A stretch of 38,122 nt of DNA, taken from the NCBI GenBank assembly GCA_937859595.1, contig CALMAH010000044.1:1-38122 (forward strand), in the 5' to 3' direction. Position numbers and translations under genes: made by a program. Under the pieces are notes generated by a model. It made no database searches and was not told where the DNA came from. It saw only the letters and a list, made by a program, of their open reading frames with translations. This document shows positions 1 through 8,031 of this stretch, piece after piece; the first letter of the stretch is position 1, and each line of letters starts with the position of its first letter. Origin of the DNA: an uncultured Acidobacteriota bacterium. GTDB lineage: Bacteria; Acidobacteriota; Blastocatellia; Pyrinomonadales; Pyrinomonadaceae.

Positions 1-2
1 TC

Positions 3-188
3 CTAATTTATCTGCCTGCCTGGCGGGCCAAAAAAAAGCAGCGGAAAACCCGGCGTTGCGATTGCCCCGGTAAGGGAAAAACCCCGCCACCCGCGTCCCC
101 GCCGTTCCCACTCGTAGAACTGCCTGGAAATCGCCCCTTCTCTTTCCTCGGGTAAGTCCCGGTTTCGGAGGATCAGTGAATCGTTCAT
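3..188 (-). pseudogene. Small hypothetical protein, probably a truncated gene start
   Basis: A 61-codon frame starts 15 bases after the stop of the leftward gene at 204-710, so it is probably co-transcribed with it. The first part (residues about 10-35, containing FYEWERRGRGW) has a charged and aromatic composition expected of real protein. I have the impression of having met this motif near the N-terminus of larger conjugation-associated proteins in Acidobacteriota, but cannot verify that. After RGW the sequence becomes low-complexity (GFPLLFFGPPGRQIN), and the DNA there contains a CCTGCCTGGCGGGCC-like GC-rich inverted motif. The simplest reading is a gene whose 5' end survives and whose remainder was lost or frameshifted at the window edge. 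Function unknown. Confidence 0.4.
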
Positions 189-203
189 TGTTCTGGTCCT
201 GTC

Positions 204-710
204 TTAGGCGTGCTGGAAAAATTCTCGCATTACAGGTTTTCGTTCTGCGTCGGGCAAAGCCCTCATTGTTGTTGCAGATATCAAGGAGTCCACAACTTCG
301 AGAACCGCCGAATGGGTTGCCGTCTGAAACATCGTCACAGTATCGACACGATAATATGTCCATGGCTTGACCATTGCTCTGGCAATGGACGAAAGGACCG
401 GAAATGGCGAGAACAAGGATACAAGGCAGCCATCAGGCGGCTGAAGCAGCCACCAGGAAACAAAAAAGCCCGTTCCGAACGGAGCGCCGCAGATGGCGAA
501 ATAGAAGTCCTTTTTACAATTTACCCGAAGATAATCACGTTTCGCCGAAAGGAAGTGACCTTCCTTAAACTGAACTTTTCCTATTATCGAATCGGGGATC
601 TGGCGTGCCTTTATGGCTTGGGTTACTGATTCGTAAAACTTCTGCGGTGAATACTGAAAATTTTCAATCAGCGTGCTCCAATGTGAAATAACTTCCGTTG
701 TCGATGACAT
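204..710 (-). CDS. Hypothetical protein, 168 aa
   Basis: I do not recognise the family. The protein is soluble and mixed alpha/beta in appearance, with a short hydrophobic stretch around residues 73-90 (FAICGAPFGTGFFVSWW) that may be buried rather than membrane-spanning. The start is well supported: GGAG lies just upstream of the ATG, and a near-consensus promoter lies about 130 bases further upstream. It is divergent from the XRE regulator and recombinase cluster and leads into the fragment at 3-188, suggesting backbone genes of the mobile element. The long leader between promoter and start has no obvious structure. Confidence 0.6.
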   Translation of the reverse strand: MSSTTEVISHWSTLIENFQYSPQKFYESVTQAIKARQIPDSIIGKVQFKEGHFLSAKRDYLRVNCKKDFYFAICGAPFGTGFFVSWWLLQPPDGCLVSLFSPFPVLSSIARAMVKPWTYYRVDTVTMFQTATHSAVLEVVDSLISATTMRALPDAERKPVMREFFQHA

Positions 711-844
711 ATCTTTTCTCCTGTGGTGTGGAAATGTATAAAGCCGGGGAAAAACTCGCTACTTCCAAGGATAAAGAAATCTGTCGTTGTTGGAACCTCT
801 ACAATTTTAATCTGAAATCAACTATAGGTGATATGAATGTGGGA

Positions 845-873
845 ATATTACGCCCCAAGACAGAGCCTGTCAA
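845..873 (-). promoter_or_regulatory. Sigma70-type promoter for the leftward gene at 204-710
   Basis: On the minus strand TTGACA (873-868) is followed by a 17-base spacer and TAATAT (850-845). The -35 matches consensus fully and the -10 matches at four of six positions. It points toward the 168-aa gene. Confidence 0.6.
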
Positions 874-972
874 GTGATGATAAAGCGGATCAAAATGCCG
901 GCATCGAAACGATAAGGTTGCAATTTATGTTGGTCGTCCGCTCGGCACAATCGACGGTCGATCCATCATACG

Positions 973-996
973 AAATTCGACACTTTTGTCGAATTT
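973..996. promoter_or_regulatory. Perfect palindromic operator upstream of the XRE regulator (copy 1)
   Basis: AAATTCGACA and TGTCGAATTT form perfect 10-base arms around a CTTT spacer, directly followed by TTTTTCACACT-like sequence (994-1004). A TTGACA hexamer follows at 1013-1018, and the XRE gene begins at 1064. Variants of the palindrome plus the same TTTTTCACAC flank recur at 3927-3960 (minus orientation) and 21471-21504. The position suggests autoregulation by the adjacent HTH protein; this is inference. Confidence 0.6.
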
Positions 997-1063
997 TTCA
1001 CACTGTTTTCTCTTGACAAAGATTGTTACGATGCAAAGAGAAAAAAACTAACCCCAAACCAAA

Positions 1064-1519
1064 ATGAAAAACGATCCATTAAACAAAAATAATATCAGGC
1101 AATACAGAAAGCGGGTCGGTCTCGAACAAAAACAGGTCGCTTTCCTATTGAATCAAACATCGACGAACGGGATCTCCCGATATGAAATAGGAGCAATCCG
1201 ACCGAATCTTGAGACCGCCCTAAAACTGGAAGTGATTTATCAGGTTCCTGTCAGACTTATCTATCATAAACTGTTTGAACACTGTCAGGCCGAGATCACC
1301 GAACGAAAACGGAAACAGCCGCAATTACTGCCCGATCCCTATTGGTCTCTGAATAGCACTGAACAACTAAAAAACGAAGAGTTCTGTTTTTACGGAGATC
1401 TCTTAAAAGACCGGATCCCAAACGAACTGGAGATTATGACAGCCAATAAACATGTCATAAATCTGGTGAAGACGATTACTATGCATAAAGAACATATGAA
1501 CACTTTCGGAAATAATTAA
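1064..1519 (+). CDS. XRE-family helix-turn-helix regulator
   Basis: Residues about 8-65 form a Cro/CI-type helix-turn-helix (NIRQYRKRVGLEQKQVAFLL, then a recognition helix around SRYEIGAIRPN and a third segment LETALKLEVIYQVP). This is a sequence-specific DNA-binding fold typical of repressors in mobile elements. The C-terminal 80 residues are charged and not recognisable. There is no clear Shine-Dalgarno. The gene sits 13 bases ahead of a RuvC-like gene and behind a perfect palindrome, so it probably represses its own transcription and perhaps the transfer operon at 21555, which has a similar palindrome. Confidence 0.75.
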   Translation: MKNDPLNKNNIRQYRKRVGLEQKQVAFLLNQTSTNGISRYEIGAIRPNLETALKLEVIYQVPVRLIYHKLFEHCQAEITERKRKQPQLLPDPYWSLNSTEQLKNEEFCFYGDLLKDRIPNELEIMTANKHVINLVKTITMHKEHMNTFGNN

Positions 1520-1532
1520 AAAGTGATTTAAG

Positions 1533-2066
1533 ATGACCCCCAAATCGCCAATTATCCTTGGGATCGATACAGGTACACGACAGATTGGAGTAACGGTCTT
1601 TCAGGGATGGGAACTTGTATTCTACGGAATAAAAACTATAACGGACAAAAACGATGATCTGACGCTGGCGCGAATGCGGCGGATCATAGGAGGACTCATA
1701 CGTGAGTATGATGTGACGTATGTTGCCATGGAAAAGATCATCTTTGTTCAGCAGCACCGCTCCTTTGGAAAAAGGGTCTTTGACGAGATTCGAGATTTCC
1801 TAAAGAAGCTGCGCATTCCATACTCAGAATACAATCCAAAAACGGTCCGCCAATCGATCTGTCAAAACGAAAAACCAACAAAGGCAAATTCCGCCCGCGT
1901 ACTTACCGAGATATATCCAGAACTCGGGCGCTATTTCAATGCACCAAGGACCTGGCAGAAACGATATTACGCTTTATTGCTGGATGCGGTAGCCGTCGGC
2001 TATGTCTGTGTCGAAGAGAATCAGCCTAAAGATGCTCCATTGCCTTCATTGAATAGAGAGAGTTAG
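1533..2066 (+). CDS. RuvC-like Holliday-junction resolvase family nuclease
   Basis: The protein has the RNase H-fold signature of RuvC-type resolvases: an N-terminal ILGIDTGTRQIG strand-loop with D12, a second acidic residue in YVAMEKI (E67), and a C-terminal DAVAVGY helix with D151. Its 177 residues match the usual size of RuvC and its plasmid or phage relatives. RuvC-like enzymes cut four-way junctions; in a mobile element it may process recombination or transfer intermediates. It lies between the XRE gene and a small gene (2-base gap), upstream of the serine recombinase, and is probably in one transcription unit with them. Confidence 0.7.
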   Translation: MTPKSPIILGIDTGTRQIGVTVFQGWELVFYGIKTITDKNDDLTLARMRRIIGGLIREYDVTYVAMEKIIFVQQHRSFGKRVFDEIRDFLKKLRIPYSEYNPKTVRQSICQNEKPTKANSARVLTEIYPELGRYFNAPRTWQKRYYALLLDAVAVGYVCVEENQPKDAPLPSLNRES

Positions 2067-2068
2067 CA

Positions 2069-2278
2069 ATGACAAGCAGGCAGCTTAATGAGAATAAACA
2101 TCCTGCAATCGAACAAATCTATCCTGATTATTCGAGAAAGGAGCTGGCTGAGGCTGAAGATACGGTAAAGCGTTATGTCAATTTGGTTTGGCGTATCTAT
2201 AAGCGTCTCAGGAGCGAACGCTCCAAAAATTTGACGAAGGAGGTTTTAAACGCTAGGTTTAAACGTCCCCGCTTTTAA
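2069..2278 (+). CDS. Small basic hypothetical protein, 69 aa
   Basis: It begins two bases after the stop of the RuvC-like gene, indicating translational coupling. The product is strongly basic toward the C-terminus (YKRLRSERSKNLTKEVLNARFKRPRF) and mostly helical, with no recognised domain. It may bind nucleic acid or assist the neighbouring recombinase, but that is conjecture from charge and position. Confidence 0.55.
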   Translation: MTSRQLNENKHPAIEQIYPDYSRKELAEAEDTVKRYVNLVWRIYKRLRSERSKNLTKEVLNARFKRPRF

Positions 2279-2298
2279 CTCGAAAACATTCCTTTTAT

Positions 2299-3873
2299 AT
2301 GTCCGACAAAGGTTATTTTTCCTATGTTCGCGTTTCCACACAGCGACAGGGGAATACGGGTACTTCGCTCTCCGAACAACAAGCCGCGATCGAGCGCTAT
2401 GCCCAGAGATTCAATCTACGCATAATACGGCAATATGAGGAGCGGGAAACTGCCGCAAAGATCGGCCGACCTGTGTTTTTGGACATGTTAAAGGCTTTAA
2501 AAAGCCATAAAGCCCGGGGGCTCATCATTCACAAGATCGATCGGAGCGCCAGAAATCTAAAAGATTGGGCGGATCTTGGTTCCTTGATCGATGCCGGAAT
2601 AGAGGTGCATTTTGCAAACGAAAGTCTTGATCTGAACTCCCGCGGTGGGAGGCTTAGTGCGGACATACAGGCGGTCGTGGCTGCCGATTATATCCGCAAT
2701 CTTCGGGAGGAAACAAGGAAAGGTATATACGGCCGGCTCCGCCAGGGATTATACCCATTTCCCGCAAGGGTCGGCTATCTTGACACTGGCAAGGGTAATC
2801 CGAAAAGACTGGATCCAATTCAGGCCCCGCTCGTGCGGAAAGCCTTCGAACTCTACGCCTCGGGAGAATATGGTCTCAACATGCTGGTAGAAAAGATGTA
2901 TGATGCCGGTCTGAGAAACAAGAACGGCAATAAGATCAGTCGAAACGGATTGGTCTGCATTCTCAAAAACCCCTTCTATATAGGGGTGATCAGGATTGCT
3001 ACAGTTGGTGAACTCTTCGTCGGTCTACACCGGCCGATCATTTCGAAATCCCTTTTTGATGAAGTCCAGAACGTGTTTGCCGGAAAGCGTTCCCCTAAGA
3101 AGAACAAGCACTTCTTTATCTTTAGACGAATTTTGGAATGCAAAAAATGCGGAAAGCTGCTTATCGCGGAGAAGCAAAGAGGTCATACTTACTACCGCTG
3201 CCAGGCAAAGGCCTGTCCGCAAAAAACCATTCGGCAGGAATTGGTCGATCAGCAAATTCTTGAGATATTTAGGAAACTTCAGCTAACAAGGCAGGAATTC
3301 CAGCTTCTCCGGACTGAAGCTATTAAATTTCAGAAAGACGAGCCGAGACGGATCGAAGCCGCAAGAAAACAACTGCTGATGGAACTTGCTCAGACAGAAG
3401 ACCGGTTGGCAAAGCTCGCGGATGCTTATATTGACGGCATATTTTCAAAGGAGACCTACACCACTAAACAGAATCAGTTGACGTTGAAAAAACAAGAGAT
3501 CAGGGAGAAACTTAGTTTCCTGAAAGACACCAGTCACGAATTTCTCGCTGAGTTTCACGACTTTCTCGAACTGCTAAAAACCGCATATCTATGCTTTAAA
3601 CTCGGAACACCGGAGGAAAAACGCGAGATGGTTCAAATCACGTTCTCGAATTGCTCGGTTGACGGAAAATCCCTCTCAATTAAGCTAAAAAAACCATTCC
3701 AGACAGTCCTTGAACGCGAGACTGTCCCCACTGGTAGCCCGACTCTAGCAACCACTCGAACTTTTTCACCACCTTTGATGAAATTGTACAAAAAGTTATC
3801 TAGGTTTTTTGAGGATCAGGCCAATGCAAAAAGACTCACCGAAGGCGGTTCTGAGTTGCCTTTGGCACCGTAA
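2299..3873 (+). CDS. Large serine recombinase 1, with a swapped 3' end
   Basis: Large serine recombinases integrate or excise mobile elements through a 5'-phosphoserine link. The catalytic domain begins with YVRVST (nucleophile S13), followed by KIDRSARN and the SADIQAVVAADYIRNLREE helix. A recombinase domain follows (residues about 155-265), then a zinc ribbon (C281, C284, C301, C306) and a coiled-coil-like segment (about 350-400). The last codons cross a 31-bp sequence (3731-3761) repeated exactly at 10415-10445. Residues 489-524 are therefore encoded by the inserted cassette, and the in-frame tail at 10446-10533 looks like an alternative end. The body resembles recombinase 2 (8845-10308) closely through most of its length. 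Confidence 0.88.
   Translation: MSDKGYFSYVRVSTQRQGNTGTSLSEQQAAIERYAQRFNLRIIRQYEERETAAKIGRPVFLDMLKALKSHKARGLIIHKIDRSARNLKDWADLGSLIDAGIEVHFANESLDLNSRGGRLSADIQAVVAADYIRNLREETRKGIYGRLRQGLYPFPARVGYLDTGKGNPKRLDPIQAPLVRKAFELYASGEYGLNMLVEKMYDAGLRNKNGNKISRNGLVCILKNPFYIGVIRIATVGELFVGLHRPIISKSLFDEVQNVFAGKRSPKKNKHFFIFRRILECKKCGKLLIAEKQRGHTYYRCQAKACPQKTIRQELVDQQILEIFRKLQLTRQEFQLLRTEAIKFQKDEPRRIEAARKQLLMELAQTEDRLAKLADAYIDGIFSKETYTTKQNQLTLKKQEIREKLSFLKDTSHEFLAEFHDFLELLKTAYLCFKLGTPEEKREMVQITFSNCSVDGKSLSIKLKKPFQTVLERETVPTGSPTLATTRTFSPPLMKLYKKLSRFFEDQANAKRLTEGGSELPLAP
3731..3761 (+). repeat. Left attachment-core candidate (31-bp direct repeat, copy 1)
   Basis: These 31 bases begin CTGGTAGCCCGACTC and end CCACTCGAAC. 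They are identical to 10415-10445, and the flanks differ immediately on both sides. Here the repeat is coding and specifies GSPTLATTRT within recombinase 1. The repeat brackets a cassette carrying its own serine recombinase, as expected of an integration core. Which recombinase uses it is not shown by the sequence. Confidence 0.7.
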
Positions 3874-3926
3874 GAATGAAAAAATCTAAATCCAAACATT
3901 TTCAGCTTATAAGTTACGGCCAATTC

Positions 3927-3960
3927 GCGGTAGTGTGAAAAATTCTACAAAAGTGTTGAA
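3927..3960 (-). promoter_or_regulatory. Operator-like palindrome, copy 2 (imperfect)
   Basis: Read on the minus strand, TTCAACA-CTTT-TGTAGAA is followed by TTTTTCACACTACCGC. It shares the spacer with copy 1 (973-996) and a 19-base flank, GAATTTTTCACACTACCGC, with copy 3 (21471-21504). It lies 54 bases past the stop of recombinase 1, inside the inserted cassette, and does not point at an obvious promoter. It may be a backbone piece carried at the cassette end. Confidence 0.5.
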
Positions 3961-4085
3961 GCGTAAACATAAGACTTACTTGCAGCAAGGCGCTTATTTA
4001 AGGAAAAAAAATCCCGCAAGTGTGAAAATTTAGTGGAAGGCTCCGAAAGGGCCAATGTTGATATTGCCAGCACGCGGCGACTCAC

Positions 4086-4820
4086 TCAAAGGGATTCAGT
4101 ATACTCGTTCCAATCGATCGCGGGAACAGTAGCTTTCGCTTGCAATAGTGTAAGTAATGACAAAAAGAAATTTATTAAAGCTGTTTCCTCGGTGCTGATT
4201 GTGGCAGCGGTTTTGGCTCCTTCATAGTTCACTTTGAAGGTGCCATGAATTAGCGCGCACCCCAAATTGATCTGCTGCAACGTGTTTAACTCTCCGAGAG
4301 CTGATTTGAAAGATTCACCAAATGGCGGAGACCAACTGCTCTGCAGGGTAAGAATTCCACCGAGTATTTCAAACGGCTTGACGGCTGGAAGCATACCAGA
4401 GGCTGAAGGTACTGGTGCGCTTGTTCTAAATAGCGTTCGGACCGATGCAATTTTCTTACCAGCATACGAAATGTGCTCACGATTCAATTCCTGCTTGACT
4501 TCAAATACTGCATATACTGATTCGGCAGGAATGTAGTGTTGACCATTCTTAGTGAATAGAAACGGGCAATATTGCCTATCATAAATCACTACGTCGATTT
4601 GATCACTAATTGCCCCCTTGCTGTCCATCACGAAGGCTTTGCCTACTTGGTAACGCGCGGGTAAATGAGTCCTCAGCATGCTTACCCAATCTATCTCTGT
4701 AGCATCGCCTTTGGTTCCGGGATGACTAAATGAGCGACTAGTTTTGAGTCTTGCTTTAAGCTCTTCTTGGAGCGCGAGAAAAAGTTGTTTCAAATTAACA
4801 GCAGGATTATTTTTTGTCAT
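4086..4820 (-). CDS. nucC: NucC-type CBASS effector endonuclease
   Basis: NucC is a restriction-like DNase that assembles on cyclic tri-adenylate and degrades cell DNA, giving abortive infection. The 244-residue protein matches the family in length and across most of the chain as I recall E. coli NucC. It has the N-terminal LKTSRSFSHPGTKGDATE segment, the core DQIDVVIYDRQYCPF and AESVYAVFEVKQ, and the later ILGGILTLQSSWSP. The PD-(D/E)xK active site is complete: D76, E107 and K109. It is the last gene of the CBASS operon, 15 bases after cap6. The leftward frame ends at 4086, and I saw no strong terminator after it. Confidence 0.92.
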   Translation of the reverse strand: MTKNNPAVNLKQLFLALQEELKARLKTSRSFSHPGTKGDATEIDWVSMLRTHLPARYQVGKAFVMDSKGAISDQIDVVIYDRQYCPFLFTKNGQHYIPAESVYAVFEVKQELNREHISYAGKKIASVRTLFRTSAPVPSASGMLPAVKPFEILGGILTLQSSWSPPFGESFKSALGELNTLQQINLGCALIHGTFKVNYEGAKTAATISTEETALINFFLSLLTLLQAKATVPAIDWNEYTESL

Positions 4821-4835
4821 ATTACCGTGAATAGT

Positions 4836-5771
4836 CTATGAATGAACTTCGTCTTTAAACGGGGTGGTAGGTTTGAGCTGCTTTGCGATAGCAAGAGCAC
4901 GCTCGAAGGTGATTGGCTTATTTGGGAAGGCATCTAATAGGATTTGTGGTAAAAGTCGTTGGGCGATATCAGAGTAAGTGTAGCCATAATTGCCATTGCC
5001 GTTTGGCCCTGTGGCTTTTGCAAGCGCTGAAATTTGCTCACTCGTGAAACCCGCATCAGCTAGCGCGGATTCAAGAAGGACTTCCCGTTGATTAACATCA
5101 GGTCGCTTGAATTCAAAGAGATCCGCAGCTCGCCTCAACACAGCCGGATCGATAGCAGTAAGTCTATTTGTACACATAACCGCAATAGCGGGTATATTGC
5201 CGGTTGCAAAATTACTGAGCCCCCTGATAAGAGCGTTAACTCCGGCCCTATCTTCATGATGCATCTGTCCTAATTCACGCGATTGAGCAATTGCGTCAGC
5301 CTCATCAATGAGTAGGATCACCGCAGATCGATGTCTTCCACTTTTCGACGAGAATCCACGGGCTAATTCCGTAACTTCTGCAAAAGCGGCGGATATTAGT
5401 CGAGTCATTTCTCCTACGGCTCCTGTTCCGCGTGAGCCTAAACTCAATCGATAAAGCGTCACACTAATATTTTCATAGCGGGCAATCTGGTCCCCGAACG
5501 TTTCCGCGAGTTCAGTCTTGCCAGCACCTACATCACCAGTAAAGACAAATAGGGGAGAGCGCTCCCGGAATTTATCGATTAGGGTAATTGGTCCGCGATG
5601 ATGCTGATCGCTCCACTTTTTTAGTAACTCGGGATTAAGCAGTATTCGTGCTTCCTTCTGAAGGCGTTGCTTAATCTCATCAAGTCCGATAAGGCGTTCA
5701 TATCGCTTTTTGGCTTGCGGGTCAGGGAATTCGATTATTTCTTCAAAATTATTAGATGTGATAGATCTCAT
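4836..5771 (-). CDS. cap6: TRIP13-like AAA+ ATPase of type III CBASS (Cap6)
   Basis: Bacterial TRIP13 proteins remodel HORMA partners and so switch off the nucleotidyltransferase in the absence of infection. The 311-residue protein has one AAA+ module: Walker A GDVGAGKT (residues 79-86), Walker B VILLIDEAD (151-159), a sensor-like AIAVMCTNR and an arginine-finger-like PAVLRRAADLFEF. Its start codon overlaps the stop of the HORMA gene (TAATG), showing translational coupling, and it precedes nucC. The gene order and partners leave little doubt about the role. Confidence 0.9.
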   Translation of the reverse strand: MRSITSNNFEEIIEFPDPQAKKRYERLIGLDEIKQRLQKEARILLNPELLKKWSDQHHRGPITLIDKFRERSPLFVFTGDVGAGKTELAETFGDQIARYENISVTLYRLSLGSRGTGAVGEMTRLISAAFAEVTELARGFSSKSGRHRSAVILLIDEADAIAQSRELGQMHHEDRAGVNALIRGLSNFATGNIPAIAVMCTNRLTAIDPAVLRRAADLFEFKRPDVNQREVLLESALADAGFTSEQISALAKATGPNGNGNYGYTYSDIAQRLLPQILLDAFPNKPITFERALAIAKQLKPTTPFKDEVHS

Positions 5772-6274
5772 TATAACTTTAGTGTTAGTCTGGTAAAACT
5801 TGTGCCGTTACTACTGTAGATTTTATCTTGTGACCAGATGCCTGCCCCAACGATGGGCTCGGTACTGTGCCCACGTTTCACCGGTATCGAGTTTTCAATG
5901 CGTTCACGCTCTGCTTGCGTCAATAGCGACCATTTCGCGCTATGCCTCAGAAACGAATACCAGGAGGCACCCGAAACATCTGCTCCAATAGGTACTCGTC
6001 CCGCTCGATCATCTGTGTCCAGGGTCCCATCAGATAGAACCTTATAGTGAAGGGCCACCGTCCATCCGTCGTTGCGACGAAAGCCATAATCTACGGACTC
6101 AAGATAACCACCAGCTAGCAATTCGGTTAGTTCTTCTACGAAGTTACTGATCTGGTCATCACTAGGCTGTCCATAAAATAGCCGCATCTGTCTTAAATCC
6201 GCAGCGACTTTTGAAGCGAGATAACGAGCATGCGTACGTGTAAAACTTTCTGAATAGGTATAAGTTCTAGACAT
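5771..6274 (-). CDS. cap7: Bacterial HORMA-domain protein of CBASS (Cap7)
   Basis: Bacterial HORMA proteins bind phage-derived peptides and, when closed, activate the cognate CD-NTase. The N-terminus (SESFTRTHARYLASKVAADL) and the GADVSGASWYSFLRHSAKW segment are hallmarks of the CBASS HORMA family as I know it. Its 167 residues equal the usual family length. The C-terminal part (residues about 140-167, WSQDKIYSSNGTSFTRLTLKL) corresponds to the safety-belt region. It starts three bases after cdnC and overlaps cap6 by one base. Only one HORMA gene is present, as in the single-HORMA E. coli MS115-1 arrangement. Confidence 0.9.
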   Translation of the reverse strand: MSRTYTYSESFTRTHARYLASKVAADLRQMRLFYGQPSDDQISNFVEELTELLAGGYLESVDYGFRRNDGWTVALHYKVLSDGTLDTDDRAGRVPIGADVSGASWYSFLRHSAKWSLLTQAERERIENSIPVKRGHSTEPIVGAGIWSQDKIYSSNGTSFTRLTLKL

Positions 6275-6277
6275 AAA

Positions 6278-7249
6278 TTAAACTTTAAATGAAGGACCGA
6301 GCACCGATTTCCACATGTCAAGTGCCCGCTCTTGTGTTGTTGCATGATGGGCTTCCACCAAAGCGTCCAATGCATCGTGTGCGGCCTCTATGATTTCATC
6401 GCGCTCTGCAACTGAGTACCTATGAGCGACGTTATTTTTAGGGTTTACCGGGTCGAAGATTTCGATTACCCCAGAATCGGCCCGTGGCGGAAGTTCCGAA
6501 CTTTTATAGTAATCAGTAAAATAGACTCGCTCTTTGAGACCAGTCTGGACTACATATAAGAAAAATGCTTCGAGCCCTGCAGGATAATCACTTGGATCTA
6601 ACCCTTCTCGCACCAAATGAGCACAGATTAACTCAACCATGAACGACTTAAACCGGAACGAATCACTAGTGCGTTTTTTTAATCGCGCCCACCACTTCAC
6701 CAGTCTGACGAATTGGGCGAAGTGAAAGGGATGGTCGTTCTTTCGTCTGCGAATAAATTCCAAGTGCAGACTAACACTGGTAAGTACCCGGTCACCCGTG
6801 TCCTTTGTGATAAGGAATCCGCGATTATCGGCCCCATCTTCATAGATTACCGGGACGACATCAACATCAAGACCGCTTCCGCTAAAAGAAATTGTGACAC
6901 AATGCGTTTGCGGATTAATCTGGTCCCGGTTGAGATTTTTATAAGCCTCTCTAAGGCGTTCCGTCAGCCAATTGAGTAAATCTGATTCCTCCGTTGGGGC
7001 GTCCGCTGCCCGCACATAAACTGCCACGTCCATGTCGTTAACAGTCTTCAGCGCGGTACCCTTTCTGACACTTCCAGAGTGAAGCATCTTAACCAAAGAA
7101 TAATCCGGATTTTCCGCGATGTGTTTATCTAGCCGTTCGCGAAGATTTCGGACCTGTTCGCGATAGTCCTTTACATGATCTTCTCGTAGGTTCACGGAGT
7201 CCTTGGCAAAAGCAGCTATATGGTTATGCGTTATATACGGTTCAGACAT
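6278..7249 (-). CDS. cdnC: CD-NTase cyclic oligonucleotide synthase, clade C type
   Basis: This enzyme makes the cyclic nucleotide second messenger of CBASS, probably cyclic tri-AMP judging by its NucC partner. The polymerase-beta-like active site is visible: LHSGSVRKGT (G59, S60), NDMDVAVYV (D72 and D74) and the third acidic strand GLDVDVVPV (D128/D130). The C-terminal half is the helical OAS-like domain (FAQFVRLVKWWARLKK onward). At 323 residues the length is normal. It is the first gene of the four-gene CBASS operon, 53 bases after the lexA-like stop. A TTGACA overlaps that stop codon, but no good -10 follows, so transcription from the lexA-like promoter is likely. Confidence 0.92.
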   Translation of the reverse strand: MSEPYITHNHIAAFAKDSVNLREDHVKDYREQVRNLRERLDKHIAENPDYSLVKMLHSGSVRKGTALKTVNDMDVAVYVRAADAPTEESDLLNWLTERLREAYKNLNRDQINPQTHCVTISFSGSGLDVDVVPVIYEDGADNRGFLITKDTGDRVLTSVSLHLEFIRRRKNDHPFHFAQFVRLVKWWARLKKRTSDSFRFKSFMVELICAHLVREGLDPSDYPAGLEAFFLYVVQTGLKERVYFTDYYKSSELPPRADSGVIEIFDPVNPKNNVAHRYSVAERDEIIEAAHDALDALVEAHHATTQERALDMWKSVLGPSFKV

Positions 7250-7302
7250 TTTTATATTATTTGCGTTGTACTTGATAATTTTTTCGATCGTTAATTTTCA
7301 TG

Positions 7303-7956
7303 TCAATCGTTGTCATCTAACAGAAACGCTCCTTTTTTCAAAACTCTTTTCACAACTCCCTGTACTTGAAAATCCTCGGCGAGAATAATAGGGGAGTAGC
7401 TCTTGGTTGATTCAGGCTTGAGTATGTAATACCCATCTCCTTTGACTAATCTTTTGATAGTGGCTTCACCGTCAACCAGAGCGACTATGATCTCGCCTAG
7501 GTTGGCTGACGATCGTTGCTCTACGACCACAAGGTCGCCGTTTTCGATTTTTCCGCCTTCCACTTTTGCTTTGTTCATAGAGTCGCCCTTAACCCGTAGT
7601 AGAAAGTGTTTTGCGGACGCAGGAGTAAGATACTGAGCCGGCAGCTGAACCCACCCTTCTCTGTTTTCCTCAGCTAGCATCAATGCCCCGGCTGTCGCTT
7701 CACCAACAAGCGGAACGCGGCGCGTTTGGGCACCGATTCCCAAATGTCTCTTTAACCTAAGGCCACGGGCTCCTGGCCACCGATCGATATCACCCTCATC
7801 TTGAAGCCAGTTTAGATATCTAAGCACAGTGCGCTTTGAACCGACTTTAAGCACCTGGCGCAGCTCTTCTACGGTCGGGGGCAAACCATGCTCAACAATC
7901 CACTGGTTGATGGCTTCAACAACCTCCGATTTGGTTAGAAGTTTTTTTCTTGTCAT
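7303..7956 (-). CDS. LexA-like self-cleaving repressor ahead of the CBASS operon
   Basis: LexA-type repressors undergo RecA-stimulated self-cleavage after DNA damage, relieving repression. The N-terminal 70 residues form a winged helix (SEVVEAINQWIVEHGLPPTVEELRQVLKVGSKRTVLRYL). The C-terminal peptidase S24 domain has the cleavage site A89-G90 (VGEATAGAL), nucleophile S126 (GDSMNKA) and general base K168 (DGEATIKRL). All catalytic residues are intact. It is transcribed in the same direction as cdnC and lies immediately upstream, so it probably controls itself and CBASS. It could equally regulate the cassette recombinase as a phage-style repressor. Confidence 0.88.
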   Translation of the reverse strand: MTRKKLLTKSEVVEAINQWIVEHGLPPTVEELRQVLKVGSKRTVLRYLNWLQDEGDIDRWPGARGLRLKRHLGIGAQTRRVPLVGEATAGALMLAEENREGWVQLPAQYLTPASAKHFLLRVKGDSMNKAKVEGGKIENGDLVVVEQRSSANLGEIIVALVDGEATIKRLVKGDGYYILKPESTKSYSPIILAEDFQVQGVVKRVLKKGAFLLDDND

Positions 7957-7966
7957 AAGGATGTGT

Positions 7967-8019
7967 CGTAGATTATGTCACCTACGTTTACATTGTAGCA
8001 TAGATAGGAATTTTGACAA
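7967..8019 (-). promoter_or_regulatory. Promoter and dyad operator of the LexA-like gene
   Basis: On the minus strand TTGTCA (8019-8014), a 16-base spacer and TACAAT (7997-7992) form a good promoter. Just downstream, CGTAG-N10-CTACG (7967-7986) is a dyad between the -10 and the start codon. It is a plausible LexA-box equivalent for this repressor. Confidence 0.6.
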
Positions 8020-8031
8020 GACCTCGTTTTC

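Noticed and set aside
1013..1041. TTGACA as a full promoter for the XRE gene
   Set aside because: No acceptable -10 lies 16-18 bases downstream (AAGAGA only), so only the hexamer is noted.
3731..3761. The 31-bp core read in reverse as a tRNA 3' end (GTTCGAG, terminal CTACCA)
   Set aside because: TTCGAG and a CCA-like end are present, but the T-stem spacing is wrong and no cloverleaf can be formed with the flanks.
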